DNA of 51,088 nucleotides from Leisingera sp. ANG-M1 (GCF_000813745.1 NZ_JWLC01000016.1:27646-78733); one strand, 5' to 3'. Positions 26,052 to 35,501 are shown, counted from the first letter of the stretch. Notes: a model not told the origin generated them from the letters alone. Translations and numbers: made by a program.

Positions 26052-27254
26052 TCAGATCACTGCTTTTTCCAGGAAAGGTTCGTTACGGACAACCCGATCA
26101 TAGCCGATTTCGCTGAGGTCGAGTGCACGGAATGCGCCATAGGTGATCCATTCCGCAACCCCGCGCCCCACCGCCGGGGACTGTTGCAGGCCATGGCCGG
26201 AGAAGCCGTTGGCAAAGATGAAGTTCCGCACTTCGTTATGGGGCCCGGCGATCACGTTGTGATCCAGCGTGTTGAAGGCATAGTGTCCGGCCCAGAAGTT
26301 CACCAGCTTGATCGCCTCAAACGCGGGCGAGCGCTCGGCCAGATCCATCCAGATGCGTTCGAATTCCTCGTGCCGCGGCTCGAAATCATCCCAGTCCACG
26401 GCCGGGTCTTCAGAGGGTACGGTGCCGGAGAGGAAATACTTGCCTTCAGGGCGGCAGAAACTGCCGGAGGGGTCGATCATCAGCGGCAGGCACCCGTAGT
26501 TCACGGTAGCGGTGCCTTCGGGGGTCTTGGCGCAGTCAAAGACAAACAGCGAGCGTTTGCGCGGCTCGACTGGGATTTCCAGACCGGCCATAGCAGCGGT
26601 CTGCGCCGCGCGGGGGCCGGAAGCATTGACCAGCGTGCCGCAGGCAATGGACTGCCCGGACTTCAGGGTAACGCCGGTGATCCGGTCGCCTTCGCGGGCG
26701 ATATTTACCACTTCGTCAATCAGGTAGTCGGCGCCTTGCGCCCGGGCCTTTTTACGGAAGCCGTTCATCAGGCCGGTGTTGGAGAACCAGCCCTCGCCCG
26801 ACTGGCCGTAGCTTGCCAGTTGCAGGTCATCCACACGCAAGTGCGGGAAAGCCTCTCTGATCTGTTCCGGCTGCCACAGCACAACATCGGCGCCAAGCGA
26901 CTTTTGCACCTCGTGATTCTCCCGCAGGATCTGCACCTGCTCGTCCGTCGAGGCCAGGAACAAATAACCGCCCTCGTGAAAGCCCAGATCCGGCTTGTCG
27001 CCGTCCACTGCCATGGTTTCGGCAAACTCGCGGATGAACTTGGTGCCGAACTGGCCGATTTTCACATTCACCGGATTGGAGAACTGATTGCGGATCGAGG
27101 ACGAACTGAGCGAGGTCGAGGCCTGGGCAAATGTCGGATCGCGCTCGATGATCAGCACCGAGCCGTCGAAATCCGGATTTGCGGTCAGGAAATAGGCCAC
27201 CGCCGAGCCGATCACCGCGCCGCCGACGATCACCACATCGTAAGTGTCACGCAT
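26052..27254 (-). CDS. FAD-dependent DAO-family oxidoreductase
   Basis: A 400-residue flavoenzyme of the DAO (glycine/D-amino acid/sarcosine oxidase) superfamily: dinucleotide motif VVIVGGAVIGSAVAYFL at the N-terminus, IIERD for the ribose, and a C-terminal FAD loop FANGFSGHGLQQSPAVGRGVAEWI. The start is the ATG that overlaps the upstream gene's stop in TGATG; an open extension further upstream lies inside the neighbouring gene and is not used. It likely oxidises an amino group or N-methyl on an intermediate derived from the imported compound, cytoplasmic. Its specificity (D-amino acid versus N-substituted amino acid) cannot be read. Confidence 0.88.
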   Translation of the reverse strand: MRDTYDVVIVGGAVIGSAVAYFLTANPDFDGSVLIIERDPTFAQASTSLSSSSIRNQFSNPVNVKIGQFGTKFIREFAETMAVDGDKPDLGFHEGGYLFLASTDEQVQILRENHEVQKSLGADVVLWQPEQIREAFPHLRVDDLQLASYGQSGEGWFSNTGLMNGFRKKARAQGADYLIDEVVNIAREGDRITGVTLKSGQSIACGTLVNASGPRAAQTAAMAGLEIPVEPRKRSLFVFDCAKTPEGTATVNYGCLPLMIDPSGSFCRPEGKYFLSGTVPSEDPAVDWDDFEPRHEEFERIWMDLAERSPAFEAIKLVNFWAGHYAFNTLDHNVIAGPHNEVRNFIFANGFSGHGLQQSPAVGRGVAEWITYGAFRALDLSEIGYDRVVRNEPFLEKAVI

Positions 27255-28066
27255 CACTGGACCTCGTCTTCCGGGTGGCCCAGTTCGCAGAACCAGCCGC
27301 CAATATATTTGACACCGGGCGCGTTCGGGCCGGGAGTTTCCGTCTTGGCTTCCATTGCCTCGCGGAAAGGCTCGGCGCTGTCCTGGGGGTGGTAGCCAAG
27401 GTGGCCCGCCTTGCTGTCGTCCACTACTTTCAGGCGGTTGTCCGAGATACCGTGGCCGATGGTGTGGCCCAGCCGCGGTGCGGTCAGGCCACGTTCGACG
27501 TATTGCACGCAGTCGCGGAACGACAGCCAGCTCCACAGCATCCGCCGGTCGGCGGGCTCCGGGAAAGAGGAGAAGATGCGCAGGCACAGGCTTTCGATGC
27601 CAAACTTGTCCCAGTAGAGGCGGCTTAGGCTTTCGACAAAATTTTTGGACACACCATAGAGGCTGTCCGGGCGCACCGGGCTATCGGCGTCGATATGCGC
27701 CTCCAATTCGTGATAACCGATAGCGTGCACCGACGATGCATAGATCACCCGCTTGGCGCCGTGTTTCCTTGCGCCTTCATAGATGTGGTAAGAGCCGCGG
27801 ATGTTGCTGTCGAGGATGGTTTCAAACTCCACCTCCAGCGGTGCGCCGCCGAAATGCACGATGGCGTCGACATCTTGGGTGAGCGCCATGACAGCCTCGT
27901 AATCGCCAAGCTCGCAGACGACGGCTTCTTCGTGCGGCTGCACATCCGCCATCTCCACTCGGTCGGAGATGCGCACATGCTCGGCCAAATGCGCCAGGCC
28001 TTTGCGCAGCTCGGAGCCCAAACGGCCTGCGGCGCCGGTGATCAGGATACGGTTGAATGGCTTCAT
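27254..28066 (-). CDS. udh: Uronate dehydrogenase-like NAD-dependent epimerase-fold enzyme
   Basis: A 270-residue extended SDR: ILITGAAGRLGSELRKGLAH for NAD binding and the catalytic SSVHAIGYHE plus YGVSK (Tyr-x3-Lys). The length and the phrases VHFGGAPLEVEFETILDSNIRGSYHIYEGARKHG and DADSPVRPDSLYGVSKNFVE match the uronate dehydrogenase family, which oxidises uronic acids to aldarolactones with NAD. This is recognised from memory of the family, not a search. Its stop overlaps the FAD oxidoreductase start by one base (TGATG), so both are coupled. A sugar-acid substrate in a cluster with hydantoinase is unexpected; a related hydroxy-acid substrate is possible. Confidence 0.8.
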   Translation of the reverse strand: MKPFNRILITGAAGRLGSELRKGLAHLAEHVRISDRVEMADVQPHEEAVVCELGDYEAVMALTQDVDAIVHFGGAPLEVEFETILDSNIRGSYHIYEGARKHGAKRVIYASSVHAIGYHELEAHIDADSPVRPDSLYGVSKNFVESLSRLYWDKFGIESLCLRIFSSFPEPADRRMLWSWLSFRDCVQYVERGLTAPRLGHTIGHGISDNRLKVVDDSKAGHLGYHPQDSAEPFREAMEAKTETPGPNAPGVKYIGGWFCELGHPEDEVQ

Positions 28067-28077
28067 GAAATCACTCC

Positions 28078-29280
28078 TTAGGCCAGCCTGGCCACCGCAT
28101 CAGCAATGCGGTTGATGGCGGCAGACAAAACATCGCCGGACGTTGCGGTGGACAGGCGGAAGAACGGCGATAGCCCATAAGCGCTGCCAGGCACCGCGGC
28201 CACGCGGGCTTCGTCCAACAGGTATCGGGTGACCTGGGTGTCATCCTCCAAGACGACGCCGTAGGGCGTGGTTTTCCCCATGATCCCAGTGCAGTCGATG
28301 TAGGCGTAGAAAGCACCCTGCGGGGCATCCAGCTCCAGCCCTTCGATAGAATTGATGCCCTCCACCACGAGGTCCCGGCGGCGTTCAAAGGCCTCGCGGA
28401 AACGCGCCACTTCACCCTGCGGCCCGGTCAGAGCGGCGACTGTGGCGGCCTGGGCAATGGAGCAGGCATTGGTGGTGGATTGGCTCTGCACCGTGGTCAT
28501 GCCTCTGATCAGCCCGGCAGGCCCCGCGCCGTAGCCGATGCGCCAGCCGGTCATTGCATAGGCCTTGGAGACGCCGTTGACGATCAGAGTGCGGTCGCGC
28601 AGGCCGGGGCAGGCCTTGCCGAACGAGTTGAACTGCAGCCCGTCGAACAGGATGTGCTCGTAGATTTCATCCGACAGGATCAGCAGGTTCGGGTGATCGG
28701 CCAGCACCGCGCCAAGCGCCTGCAGCTCACCCTCGGAATAGACCGCGCCGGAGGGGTTGCCAGGCATGTTGAGGATCAGCCATTTCGACCTGGGCGTGAT
28801 CGCGGCTTGCAGTGCCCCGGGCGTCAATTTGAACCGATCGGCGCGGGTACATTCGACCACAACGGGCTTACCGCCCAGCATCAGCGCCATATCCGGGTAG
28901 GACACGAAATACGGCGCCGCCAGGATCACCTCGTCGCCCTCCTCCAGCGTCGCCATCAGAGCGTTGAAGATGATCTGCTTGGCGCCGTTGGCGACAACAA
29001 TCTCGTCCGCCATGAAGTCCAACCCATTCTCGCGGTGGAACTTTTCGATCACCGCCTGTTTGGTGGCAGGGGCACCGCCGGTGGCGGTGTAGCGGGTGTT
29101 GCCCTCCGTCGCGGCAGTATGGGCCGCTGCAATGATGTGGTCCGGGGTGCTGAAGTCCGGCTCGCCGAGACCGAGATCAGCAACCTCCACCCCTTGCGCC
29201 GCCAGTGCCTTGGCCGCCTGGCTGACCGCCATCGAGGGCGAGGGTTTCACTACAGACATACGTTTTGCCAGCATGGTCAT
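28078..29280 (-). CDS. Pyridoxal-phosphate aminotransferase, aspartate aminotransferase type
   Basis: A 400-residue class I/II aminotransferase. It has the N-terminal GEPDFSTPDHI, the conserved NMPGNPSGAVY, Asp204-Tyr207 in SDEIYEHI, and the PLP lysine at 239 in VSKAYAMTGWRIGY. It would move the amino group from an intermediate released by ring opening to a 2-oxo acid. It is a paralogue of the fragment at 1-492. The ATG overlaps the HyuB stop in ATGA, so they are coupled. Substrate unknown. Confidence 0.92.
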   Translation of the reverse strand: MTMLAKRMSVVKPSPSMAVSQAAKALAAQGVEVADLGLGEPDFSTPDHIIAAAHTAATEGNTRYTATGGAPATKQAVIEKFHRENGLDFMADEIVVANGAKQIIFNALMATLEEGDEVILAAPYFVSYPDMALMLGGKPVVVECTRADRFKLTPGALQAAITPRSKWLILNMPGNPSGAVYSEGELQALGAVLADHPNLLILSDEIYEHILFDGLQFNSFGKACPGLRDRTLIVNGVSKAYAMTGWRIGYGAGPAGLIRGMTTVQSQSTTNACSIAQAATVAALTGPQGEVARFREAFERRRDLVVEGINSIEGLELDAPQGAFYAYIDCTGIMGKTTPYGVVLEDDTQVTRYLLDEARVAAVPGSAYGLSPFFRLSTATSGDVLSAAINRIADAVARLA

Positions 29281-30893
29281 TTGTCTTCCGTCACATATCC
29301 GGCCAGCAAGTCCGCGGCGCGGTCTTCGCCGCTGCGCTCCTCAGCAGGGCCAAAGCCGCCGCCGCCGGGGGCTTTCAAAATCAGTCGTTTACCTGCGGGC
29401 ACATGCTGCCAACCCTTGGGGCGCAGCTGGGTGCCGTCATCCAAGGCCACCACACCGGGCGCGCCTTCGCCGCCGCCGTCGCGGCCTCGGGCCGGGTGGT
29501 TCACCCGGTCGAACATTGCAGAAAAGTCGAACTCGTGGCCTTCGGCAGGTGCGATTTCGATCACTTGCCCCAGGCCGCCGCGCAGGCGGCCCTCGCCGCC
29601 GCTGTCAGGGCGCAGTTCCTTGCGCCAGACCACGATCGGGCCGGTGTGCTCGGTTGCCTCAATCGGCATGGTATGAACACCCGACGGGAAGGCGGTGGCC
29701 GACAGCCCGTCCAAACCCGGCCGTGCGCCAGTGCCGCCGGAGTTGAACATCAGCACCTCGGCGCGGCGCCCCTCCTGCCCCGCCGCAGGGCGGGCAGAGA
29801 TATGGATGTTCCACAGTGCTGCCGCGCCCTCGGCCATGATCTGGCCCGGCAGGGCCTTGGCCAAGGCACCCAGCACCAGGTCAGGCACCATATGGCCCAT
29901 CACGTGCCGCAAGCTGACCGGCGCCGGGCGTTCGGCGTTCAGGATGTTCACCGGCGAGGAGACCGTGAACGGCTCCAGCGAAGCGGAGTTGTTCGGGATT
30001 TCCGGCGCCACTACGCATTTCACAGCGTAACAGGCATAGGCTTTGGAATAGATCAGCGGGCAATTGATGCCCCATTTGCTGATGCCATCGGTGCCGGTGA
30101 AATCGACATTCACTTCGCCATCCTTGACCGAGAGCGTTGTGGCCAGCTTCACCGGCTCGTCATAGCCGTCGACGGTCATGTCGTTCTGCCAGCTGCCCTT
30201 AGGCAAGCCCGCTATACGCTCCAAAGTGGCCGCGCGGGAGCGGGAGAAGATGAAATCCCCGAGATCACCCAGGCTGTCCATACCGGTTTCAGCCATCATG
30301 TCGATCAGACGGCGGTGGCCGACCTCGTTGCAGGCCGCCAGCGAGTAGAAATCCCCCACCACCTGGTTCGGCTCGCGCACGTTGTTGCGCAGGATATTAA
30401 TCAGGTCCCGGTTCACCTTGCCGCGATCGGCGAACTTCATGATCGGGATCAGGATGCCTTCTTCGTAGACCGATTTGCCGTCGGCCCCGAACCCGCGCCC
30501 GCCGACGTCCACCACATGGGCGGTGCAGGCAAAAAAGGCCACCAGCTTGCCGTCCTTGAAGGAGGGCGCGACCATGGTGATGTCGTGCAGGTGGCCGGTG
30601 CCCTTCCACGGGTCATTGGTCACATAGCAGTCGCCTTCAAACATCTCCTCGCGCGGGATTTCCGCCAGGAAATGCAGCACTGCTTCGGCCATGGTGTTGA
30701 CGTGGCCCGGCGTGCCGGTGACCGCCTGCGCCAGCATCAGCCCTTCGGGGTTGAAGACGCCGGCCGACAAGTCGCCCGCCTCGCGGACCGAGGTGGAGAA
30801 GGCCGTGCGTAAGAGGGTCAGCGCCTGTTCCTCGACCACCGAGATCAACCGGTTCCACATCACCTGCATGCGGATTTCTGAGGTGCCTGCCAT
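29277..30893 (-). CDS. hyuB: Hydantoinase/oxoprolinase subunit B (HyuB)
   Basis: A 538-residue HyuB/oxoprolinase-beta homologue. Recognised from MQVMWNRLISVVEEQALTLLRTAFSTSVREAGDLSAGVFNPEGLMLAQA, the metal-site region CYVTNDPWKGTGHLHDITM and LRGGLGQVIEIAP. With HyuA it forms an ATP-dependent amidohydrolase that opens five- or more-membered cyclic amides (N-methylhydantoin, 5-oxoproline or lactams). It lies three bases after hyuA and overlaps the aminotransferase. The substrate of the pair is not predictable from sequence alone. Confidence 0.93.
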   Translation of the reverse strand: MAGTSEIRMQVMWNRLISVVEEQALTLLRTAFSTSVREAGDLSAGVFNPEGLMLAQAVTGTPGHVNTMAEAVLHFLAEIPREEMFEGDCYVTNDPWKGTGHLHDITMVAPSFKDGKLVAFFACTAHVVDVGGRGFGADGKSVYEEGILIPIMKFADRGKVNRDLINILRNNVREPNQVVGDFYSLAACNEVGHRRLIDMMAETGMDSLGDLGDFIFSRSRAATLERIAGLPKGSWQNDMTVDGYDEPVKLATTLSVKDGEVNVDFTGTDGISKWGINCPLIYSKAYACYAVKCVVAPEIPNNSASLEPFTVSSPVNILNAERPAPVSLRHVMGHMVPDLVLGALAKALPGQIMAEGAAALWNIHISARPAAGQEGRRAEVLMFNSGGTGARPGLDGLSATAFPSGVHTMPIEATEHTGPIVVWRKELRPDSGGEGRLRGGLGQVIEIAPAEGHEFDFSAMFDRVNHPARGRDGGGEGAPGVVALDDGTQLRPKGWQHVPAGKRLILKAPGGGGFGPAEERSGEDRAADLLAGYVTEDK

Positions 30894-30896
30894 GGC

Positions 30897-32984
30897 TTAA
30901 CTCTCCTTCCGGGTCAAAAGGATGGTGCCGTCACCCTGCATCACCGCATCAAAGGGCGCAGTGACGACAGTCGAGGTTTCGCGCTCCACAATCACCGCCG
31001 GGCCAGTCACGCGCTCACCCGCGGAGAGCATGCTGCGTTCAACAATGCGGCTGTCCAGCATGCCGTCCGAACTGGGATCAAACACCGCGCGGGTGCTGCC
31101 ACCATCTGTCGTTTGACCACCGTTCAGCAGATCCTGCGGCGTCGGCGCCGGGCGCTCGTCGCTGGCTTTCATCGACCAGGTCACGATCTCGATCTCCAGC
31201 CCGCCCAGCCCGTCAATCGCGCGGCCAAAGAAACGGGCATAGTTCTCGCGGAAGCGGTCACGGATCAGCTCTGCATCTTCACCCGTCAGCACCCGGTCGG
31301 GGATTGCCACCGGAATCTCCCAGCCCTGGCCCTGGTAGCGCATGAAGGCAATGATCTCGCGTTTGATCACCCCATCAGTGCCCGCGCGTACAAAGCCTTC
31401 GGCGGTTTCGCGCAGTTCAGCCAGCATGGTGTTCACCGCTTCGACGTCAAATTCCGACAGGCGTACTAGGCGGGAGGCCAGAGCTTCATACCCAAACGGC
31501 GCCTTGAGGAAACCGATGGCGGATCCCACCCCTGCCCCAGGCGGAATCAAGCATTGGGAAACACCCAGCTTCTCGCACAGGCGCGCGGCGTGCAGCGGGG
31601 CAGCACCGCCAAAGGCGATCATCACATTGTCCGAGATGTTCTTGCCATTCTCCACCGCATGCACACGGGCAGCGTTGGCCATGTTCTCGTCCACCACCTC
31701 GCAGATGCCAAAGGCTGCTTCGAGCGGGTCCAGCGACAGCTTGTCACCGACGTCCTTAGCGATGGCCGTGGCCGAGGCGTCTTTACTGAGCTTGATAGCA
31801 CCGCCTGCGAAATTGTCCGGGTCGATCTTGCCCAGCAATACATCCGCATCGGTAATCGCAGGCCGCTCGCCGCCGCGCTGGTAACAGGCGGGTCCGGGCT
31901 CGGACGCGGCGCTTTCCGGCCCCGTCTGAATGCGGCCCATGGCGTCGACCCAGGCGATGGAGCCGCCGCCTGCCCCGATCTCGATCATCTCGATCACCGG
32001 GATCGAAATCGGCATGCCCGACCCCTTGCAGAAGCGGTAGGTGCGGGCGACTTCAAAGGTGCGGGCGGTCTGCGGCTCGTAATCCTCGATCAGACAAATC
32101 TTGGCGGTAGTCCCGCCCATGTCATAGCTGACTACCTTTTCCAGACCGAAGCGCGCCGCCACATCGGCAGCAAAGATTGCCCCGCCTGCAGGGCCGGACT
32201 CCACCAGCCGCACCGGGAACTCGATGGCGGTCTCCACCGAGATCAGCCCGCCGCCGGAGTGGATCATGAACACCGGGCAGCCCGCGCCCTGCTCTTTCAG
32301 GCGGGATTGCAGGCGGGTCAGGTAGTCCTCCATCTGCGGCCGCACATAGGCATTGGCGCAGACGGTATTGAAGCGCTCGAACTCGCGCATCTGCGGGCTG
32401 ACCTCGGCGCTGATCGAGATCGGAATGCCGGGCAGTTTGGCTGCCAGGATATCGCGGGCCCGTGCTTCATGGGCGGGGTTCTGGTAGGAATGGATGAAAC
32501 CGATGGCGACCGCTCCGAACCCGCCCTCGCGGATTTCCCCGGCCAGCTCCTCCAGCCGGGCCTCGTCCAGCGCTTGCAGCTCATTACCCTGCGCGTCGAT
32601 CCGGCCTTTCACCGGGAAGCGGTCCTGCCGCGGGATCAGGGGCGCGGGCAGCTTCAGGTTCAGATCGTATTGCTCGAACCGGTTCTCGGTCCGCATCTCG
32701 ATCACGTCGCGGAAACCCTCGGTGGTGACCAGCGCGGTCTTGGCACCGCGCCGCTCGATCAGGGCGTTGGTGGCCAGGGTGGTACCGTGGATGATGATAT
32801 CCAGATCACCAAACCCGATCCCCGCCTGTTCGGTAACGATGGCGATCCCGTCCAGAATGGCCTGCTCAGGCGCGGTGTAGTTGGTCAGCACCTTGGCCGA
32901 GAAGATCTCGCCGCGCATGTCCAGCGCGATGTCGGTGAAAGTGCCGCCGATATCGGCGCCAAGGCGGATGTCCTGAGTGCGCAT
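30897..32984 (-). CDS. hyuA: Hydantoinase/oxoprolinase subunit A (HyuA), ATP-dependent
   Basis: A 695-residue HyuA homologue with the actin-like ATP-binding N-terminus GADIGGTFTDIALD, IIHGTTLATNALIERRGAKTALVTTEGFRDVIEM and the second ATP motif VSYDMGGTTAKICLI. I use the ATG at 32984 (TGATG with the preceding stop, GGAGG six bases ahead); a GTG one codon upstream is less well spaced. Together with HyuB it hydrolyses an amide ring using ATP. The pair is the metabolic centre of this block: caprolactamase and N-methylhydantoinase are known members and give amino acids for transamination, which matches the next gene. Confidence 0.94.
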   Translation of the reverse strand: MRTQDIRLGADIGGTFTDIALDMRGEIFSAKVLTNYTAPEQAILDGIAIVTEQAGIGFGDLDIIIHGTTLATNALIERRGAKTALVTTEGFRDVIEMRTENRFEQYDLNLKLPAPLIPRQDRFPVKGRIDAQGNELQALDEARLEELAGEIREGGFGAVAIGFIHSYQNPAHEARARDILAAKLPGIPISISAEVSPQMREFERFNTVCANAYVRPQMEDYLTRLQSRLKEQGAGCPVFMIHSGGGLISVETAIEFPVRLVESGPAGGAIFAADVAARFGLEKVVSYDMGGTTAKICLIEDYEPQTARTFEVARTYRFCKGSGMPISIPVIEMIEIGAGGGSIAWVDAMGRIQTGPESAASEPGPACYQRGGERPAITDADVLLGKIDPDNFAGGAIKLSKDASATAIAKDVGDKLSLDPLEAAFGICEVVDENMANAARVHAVENGKNISDNVMIAFGGAAPLHAARLCEKLGVSQCLIPPGAGVGSAIGFLKAPFGYEALASRLVRLSEFDVEAVNTMLAELRETAEGFVRAGTDGVIKREIIAFMRYQGQGWEIPVAIPDRVLTGEDAELIRDRFRENYARFFGRAIDGLGGLEIEIVTWSMKASDERPAPTPQDLLNGGQTTDGGSTRAVFDPSSDGMLDSRIVERSMLSAGERVTGPAVIVERETSTVVTAPFDAVMQGDGTILLTRKES

Positions 32985-34651
32985 CACTGGCCTCCTTTTG
33001 CGGCCGCGCGCATCTGGCTGAGGGTCTGGCGCGGGGTCAGCGCTTCGGATGAGATCACCAGTTCCAGCACCGCGCCGGTGTCCGACGCCATCGCGCGCTC
33101 AAAGGCGGCGGCAAAGTCTTCAGTCTGCTCCACCAATTCGGCGTGGTAGCCATAGGATTTGGCCAGCATCACGAAATCCGGGTTCTCCAGCGAGGTGCCG
33201 GACACGCGGTCGGGATAGGTGCGTTCCTGGTGCATACGGATGGTGCCGTAGACGCCATTGTTCAGGATCAGCACGATCGGCTGCGCGCCTGCTTGCATAG
33301 CGGTGCCCAGCTCCTGGCAATTCATCTGGAAATCGCCATCGCCGGCGAAGCAGACCACTGTGCGATCCGGGCAGGCGACCTTGGCCGCCACGGCCGCGGG
33401 CAAGCCATAGCCCATGGCACCGGACTGCGGCGCCAGCAGGCGCTGACCGGGGCCAAACTTGAAGAACTTGTTGGGCCAGACAGTGAAATTTCCCGCGCCG
33501 TTGGTCAGCACGGCGTCTTCCGGCAAGCGCTCGCGCAGGTAGTCGGTGACCTTGCCCATGTCGACAGGGCTGGGCAGATCCGGCAGTCCAAACGACGCCT
33601 CATAATCAGCCCGCGCCTTGGCCCGCCAATCGGCCCAGGGACCGGAGACGCTTTGCCCATCTAAGGCGGCCGCAAAGGCATTGGGGCCTGCGTGGATCGC
33701 CAGATCGGGCTGATAGACCTTGCCCAATTCGCGGTCGGAGGCATGGACGTGGATCAGCTTCTGCGCGGGGCACGGAACATTCAGCAGAGTGTAGCCATCG
33801 GTGGTCATCTCGCCAAACCGCACGTTGATGGCCAGGATGACGTCGGCATCTTTGATCAGCGCCTTGGTAGCCGGGGTCATGCCAACGCCAGCATCGCCTG
33901 CATAAGTGGCGCTGTGGTTGTCATAGAGATCCTGGAAGCGGAACGCCGCCAGCACCGGGATATCCGAGGCTTCGGCGAACCCTTGCAGCGATTGGCTGCC
34001 GTCAGCGGTCCATCCGCCACCGCCCATCAGGATCAGCGGGCGCTCGGCTGCGGCCAGCGTATCGAGGACCGCCCCCGCAGCGGCGGGCGCAGGGGCGGCC
34101 TCCTGCACGGATACGGGGCCGGTGAGAGCGGGAACGGCCGTGGTATCGGTTAGCATGTCTTCAGGCAAAGCAACAACAACAGGACCAGGACGGCCGGAGA
34201 CGGCGGTTGTCCAGGCGCGCATCATGATCTCGGGGATGCGCTCCACATCGTCAATCTCAGTGGCCCATTTGGCTACGGTACCGAAAGCGGCGCGGTAGTC
34301 GACTTCCTGAAACGCCTCGCGGCCTTTCATATCGGTGCCGACCTGACCCACGAACAGGATCATCGGCGCGCTGTCCTGCATCGCTGTATGCACCCCGATT
34401 GAAGCATTGGTGGCACCTGGCCCGCGGGTCACAAAACAGATGCCGGGGCTGCCGGTCAGCTTGCCATAGGCCGCCGCCATGAAAGAGGCGCCGCCCTCGT
34501 TGCGGCAGAGGGTGAAATCCAGCTCGCCGCGGGTGTCGTGCAGTGCATCCAGCACCGCCAGATAGCTCTCGCCCGGGACGCCAAAGCTTTGGGTCGCGCC
34601 CAAGGCCTTCAAGCAGTCTACCAGCAGCCGGCCGCCGTTTCTCTGTTGCAT
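32984..34651 (-). CDS. Thiamine diphosphate-dependent enzyme, acetolactate synthase-like
   Basis: A 555-residue TPP enzyme. The N-terminal domain has the activating Glu in FGVPGESYLAVLDAL, the central domain a non-FAD-like fold, and the C-terminal domain the TPP/Mg motif GDGDFQMNCQELGTAMQAGAQPIVLILNN. The start is placed at ATG 34651 (AGG ahead); an upstream frame includes an inverted repeat and a stretch unlike proteins. Family members decarboxylate 2-oxo acids or ligate them; the specificity is not readable. It could act on the 2-oxo acid made by the aminotransferase or the FAD enzyme. Confidence 0.86.
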   Translation of the reverse strand: MQQRNGGRLLVDCLKALGATQSFGVPGESYLAVLDALHDTRGELDFTLCRNEGGASFMAAAYGKLTGSPGICFVTRGPGATNASIGVHTAMQDSAPMILFVGQVGTDMKGREAFQEVDYRAAFGTVAKWATEIDDVERIPEIMMRAWTTAVSGRPGPVVVALPEDMLTDTTAVPALTGPVSVQEAAPAPAAAGAVLDTLAAAERPLILMGGGGWTADGSQSLQGFAEASDIPVLAAFRFQDLYDNHSATYAGDAGVGMTPATKALIKDADVILAINVRFGEMTTDGYTLLNVPCPAQKLIHVHASDRELGKVYQPDLAIHAGPNAFAAALDGQSVSGPWADWRAKARADYEASFGLPDLPSPVDMGKVTDYLRERLPEDAVLTNGAGNFTVWPNKFFKFGPGQRLLAPQSGAMGYGLPAAVAAKVACPDRTVVCFAGDGDFQMNCQELGTAMQAGAQPIVLILNNGVYGTIRMHQERTYPDRVSGTSLENPDFVMLAKSYGYHAELVEQTEDFAAAFERAMASDTGAVLELVISSEALTPRQTLSQMRAAAKGGQ

Positions 34652-34712
34652 GTTCGGACCTGTCAGAATGTCGGTTTCTAGGGTGAGGCTAGCCGCCGCG
34701 GGGGCATGTGTC

Positions 34713-34751
34713 GGTGCAGAAAATCTTGCTAAGCTCAAGAAATTCTGCACC
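34713..34751. promoter_or_regulatory. 39-bp inverted repeat in the catabolic operon
   Basis: Arms 34713-34728 and 34736-34751 are 16 bases each with a 7-base centre and match at 14 of 16 positions. Each arm holds a CAAGAWWTTCTG motif that recurs elsewhere in the block. It lies in the only sizeable gap (108 bp) within the racemase to SDR half of the operon. It could be a dimeric operator, an attenuator or an mRNA processing hairpin; no T-run follows. Confidence 0.55.
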
Positions 34752-34759
34752 CCGCCGGA

Positions 34760-35491
34760 TCAGATCAAGCCATAGTAGGGTCTGCGCGCAAGAGTTTCGT
34801 GCACATAGTTGATCATGGTGATGAAATCGAAGACCGGCAGGCCGGTGGCCGCCTGCACCGCATGGGCATAGGGCGGCAGGTCCGAGCATTCGAGCAGGAT
34901 CGCGCCCAGGTCGTCATGTTCGGCCTGCAGCTGCTGCGCCACCTCAACCACGCCGTTACGGATGCCGTCGTCATCCAGCTCGCCGATGTTGGCGATGATG
35001 CCTTGCATGAAGGCCTCCTCGGTCTCCATGCCGCCGATCGCCAAAGGGATGTCCTCGGAGATGCCGGTGCCGGAGAAATGCGCAGGCTTCAGGCAGGTGC
35101 TGTCAGCAGTGATGATGCCAACTCGCTTGCCAGTAATCTGATGCACAAAAGGCACCTGCAGCAGGCTGGACGCAAAGACCGGGATGTCCACGGCTGCCGC
35201 GATCTCTTTCTGGAACAAGGCCATGAAGCCGCAGGCGCCAGTGATCGCCCTCACACCCTCGTCCTGCAGCTTGCGGGCGGCGGCGATGAAGGGGTCGATC
35301 AGGGTGGGGTCGGCTTCATAAAGCAGCCGGTCGGCGGTGGCGCCTTCGACCACCGCGTAGCGCACCGGGAAGTCATAGGTGGTGGCGTTGGCGACGTTGC
35401 CCGGCAGGAAGGGGTAATAGCAGTCGAGCACCAGGATACCGATGGTCTCACCGGCCCAGCTTTGGCTTTTCAACCGTGATTTGTAGATCAT
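34760..35491 (-). CDS. Aspartate/glutamate/hydantoin racemase family protein
   Basis: A 243-residue protein of the Asp/Glu/hydantoin racemase superfamily: N-terminal half with TGACGFMALFQ and C-terminal half with LLECSDLPPYAHAV, giving the two catalytic cysteines (about 86 and 202) of a cofactor-independent epimerase. Within a hydantoinase cluster this fits racemisation of the ring compound or the derived amino acid so that one enantiomer feeds the next enzyme. AroM-like or maleate isomerase activity is an alternative. Ten bases from the upstream SDR, with the 108-bp gap after it. Confidence 0.85.
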   Translation of the reverse strand: MIYKSRLKSQSWAGETIGILVLDCYYPFLPGNVANATTYDFPVRYAVVEGATADRLLYEADPTLIDPFIAAARKLQDEGVRAITGACGFMALFQKEIAAAVDIPVFASSLLQVPFVHQITGKRVGIITADSTCLKPAHFSGTGISEDIPLAIGGMETEEAFMQGIIANIGELDDDGIRNGVVEVAQQLQAEHDDLGAILLECSDLPPYAHAVQAATGLPVFDFITMINYVHETLARRPYYGLI

Positions 35492-35501
35492 CAGCCGTCC
35501 C

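Noticed and set aside
26052..27587. An N-terminal extension of the FAD oxidoreductase by 111 codons
   Set aside because: The extension lies inside the epimerase-like gene and lacks sequence sense; the FAD motif begins directly after the ATG at 27254.
31554..33149. A 531-codon open frame on the plus strand opposite hyuA
   Set aside because: Shadow frame with no recognisable domain; the hyuA motifs on the other strand are decisive.
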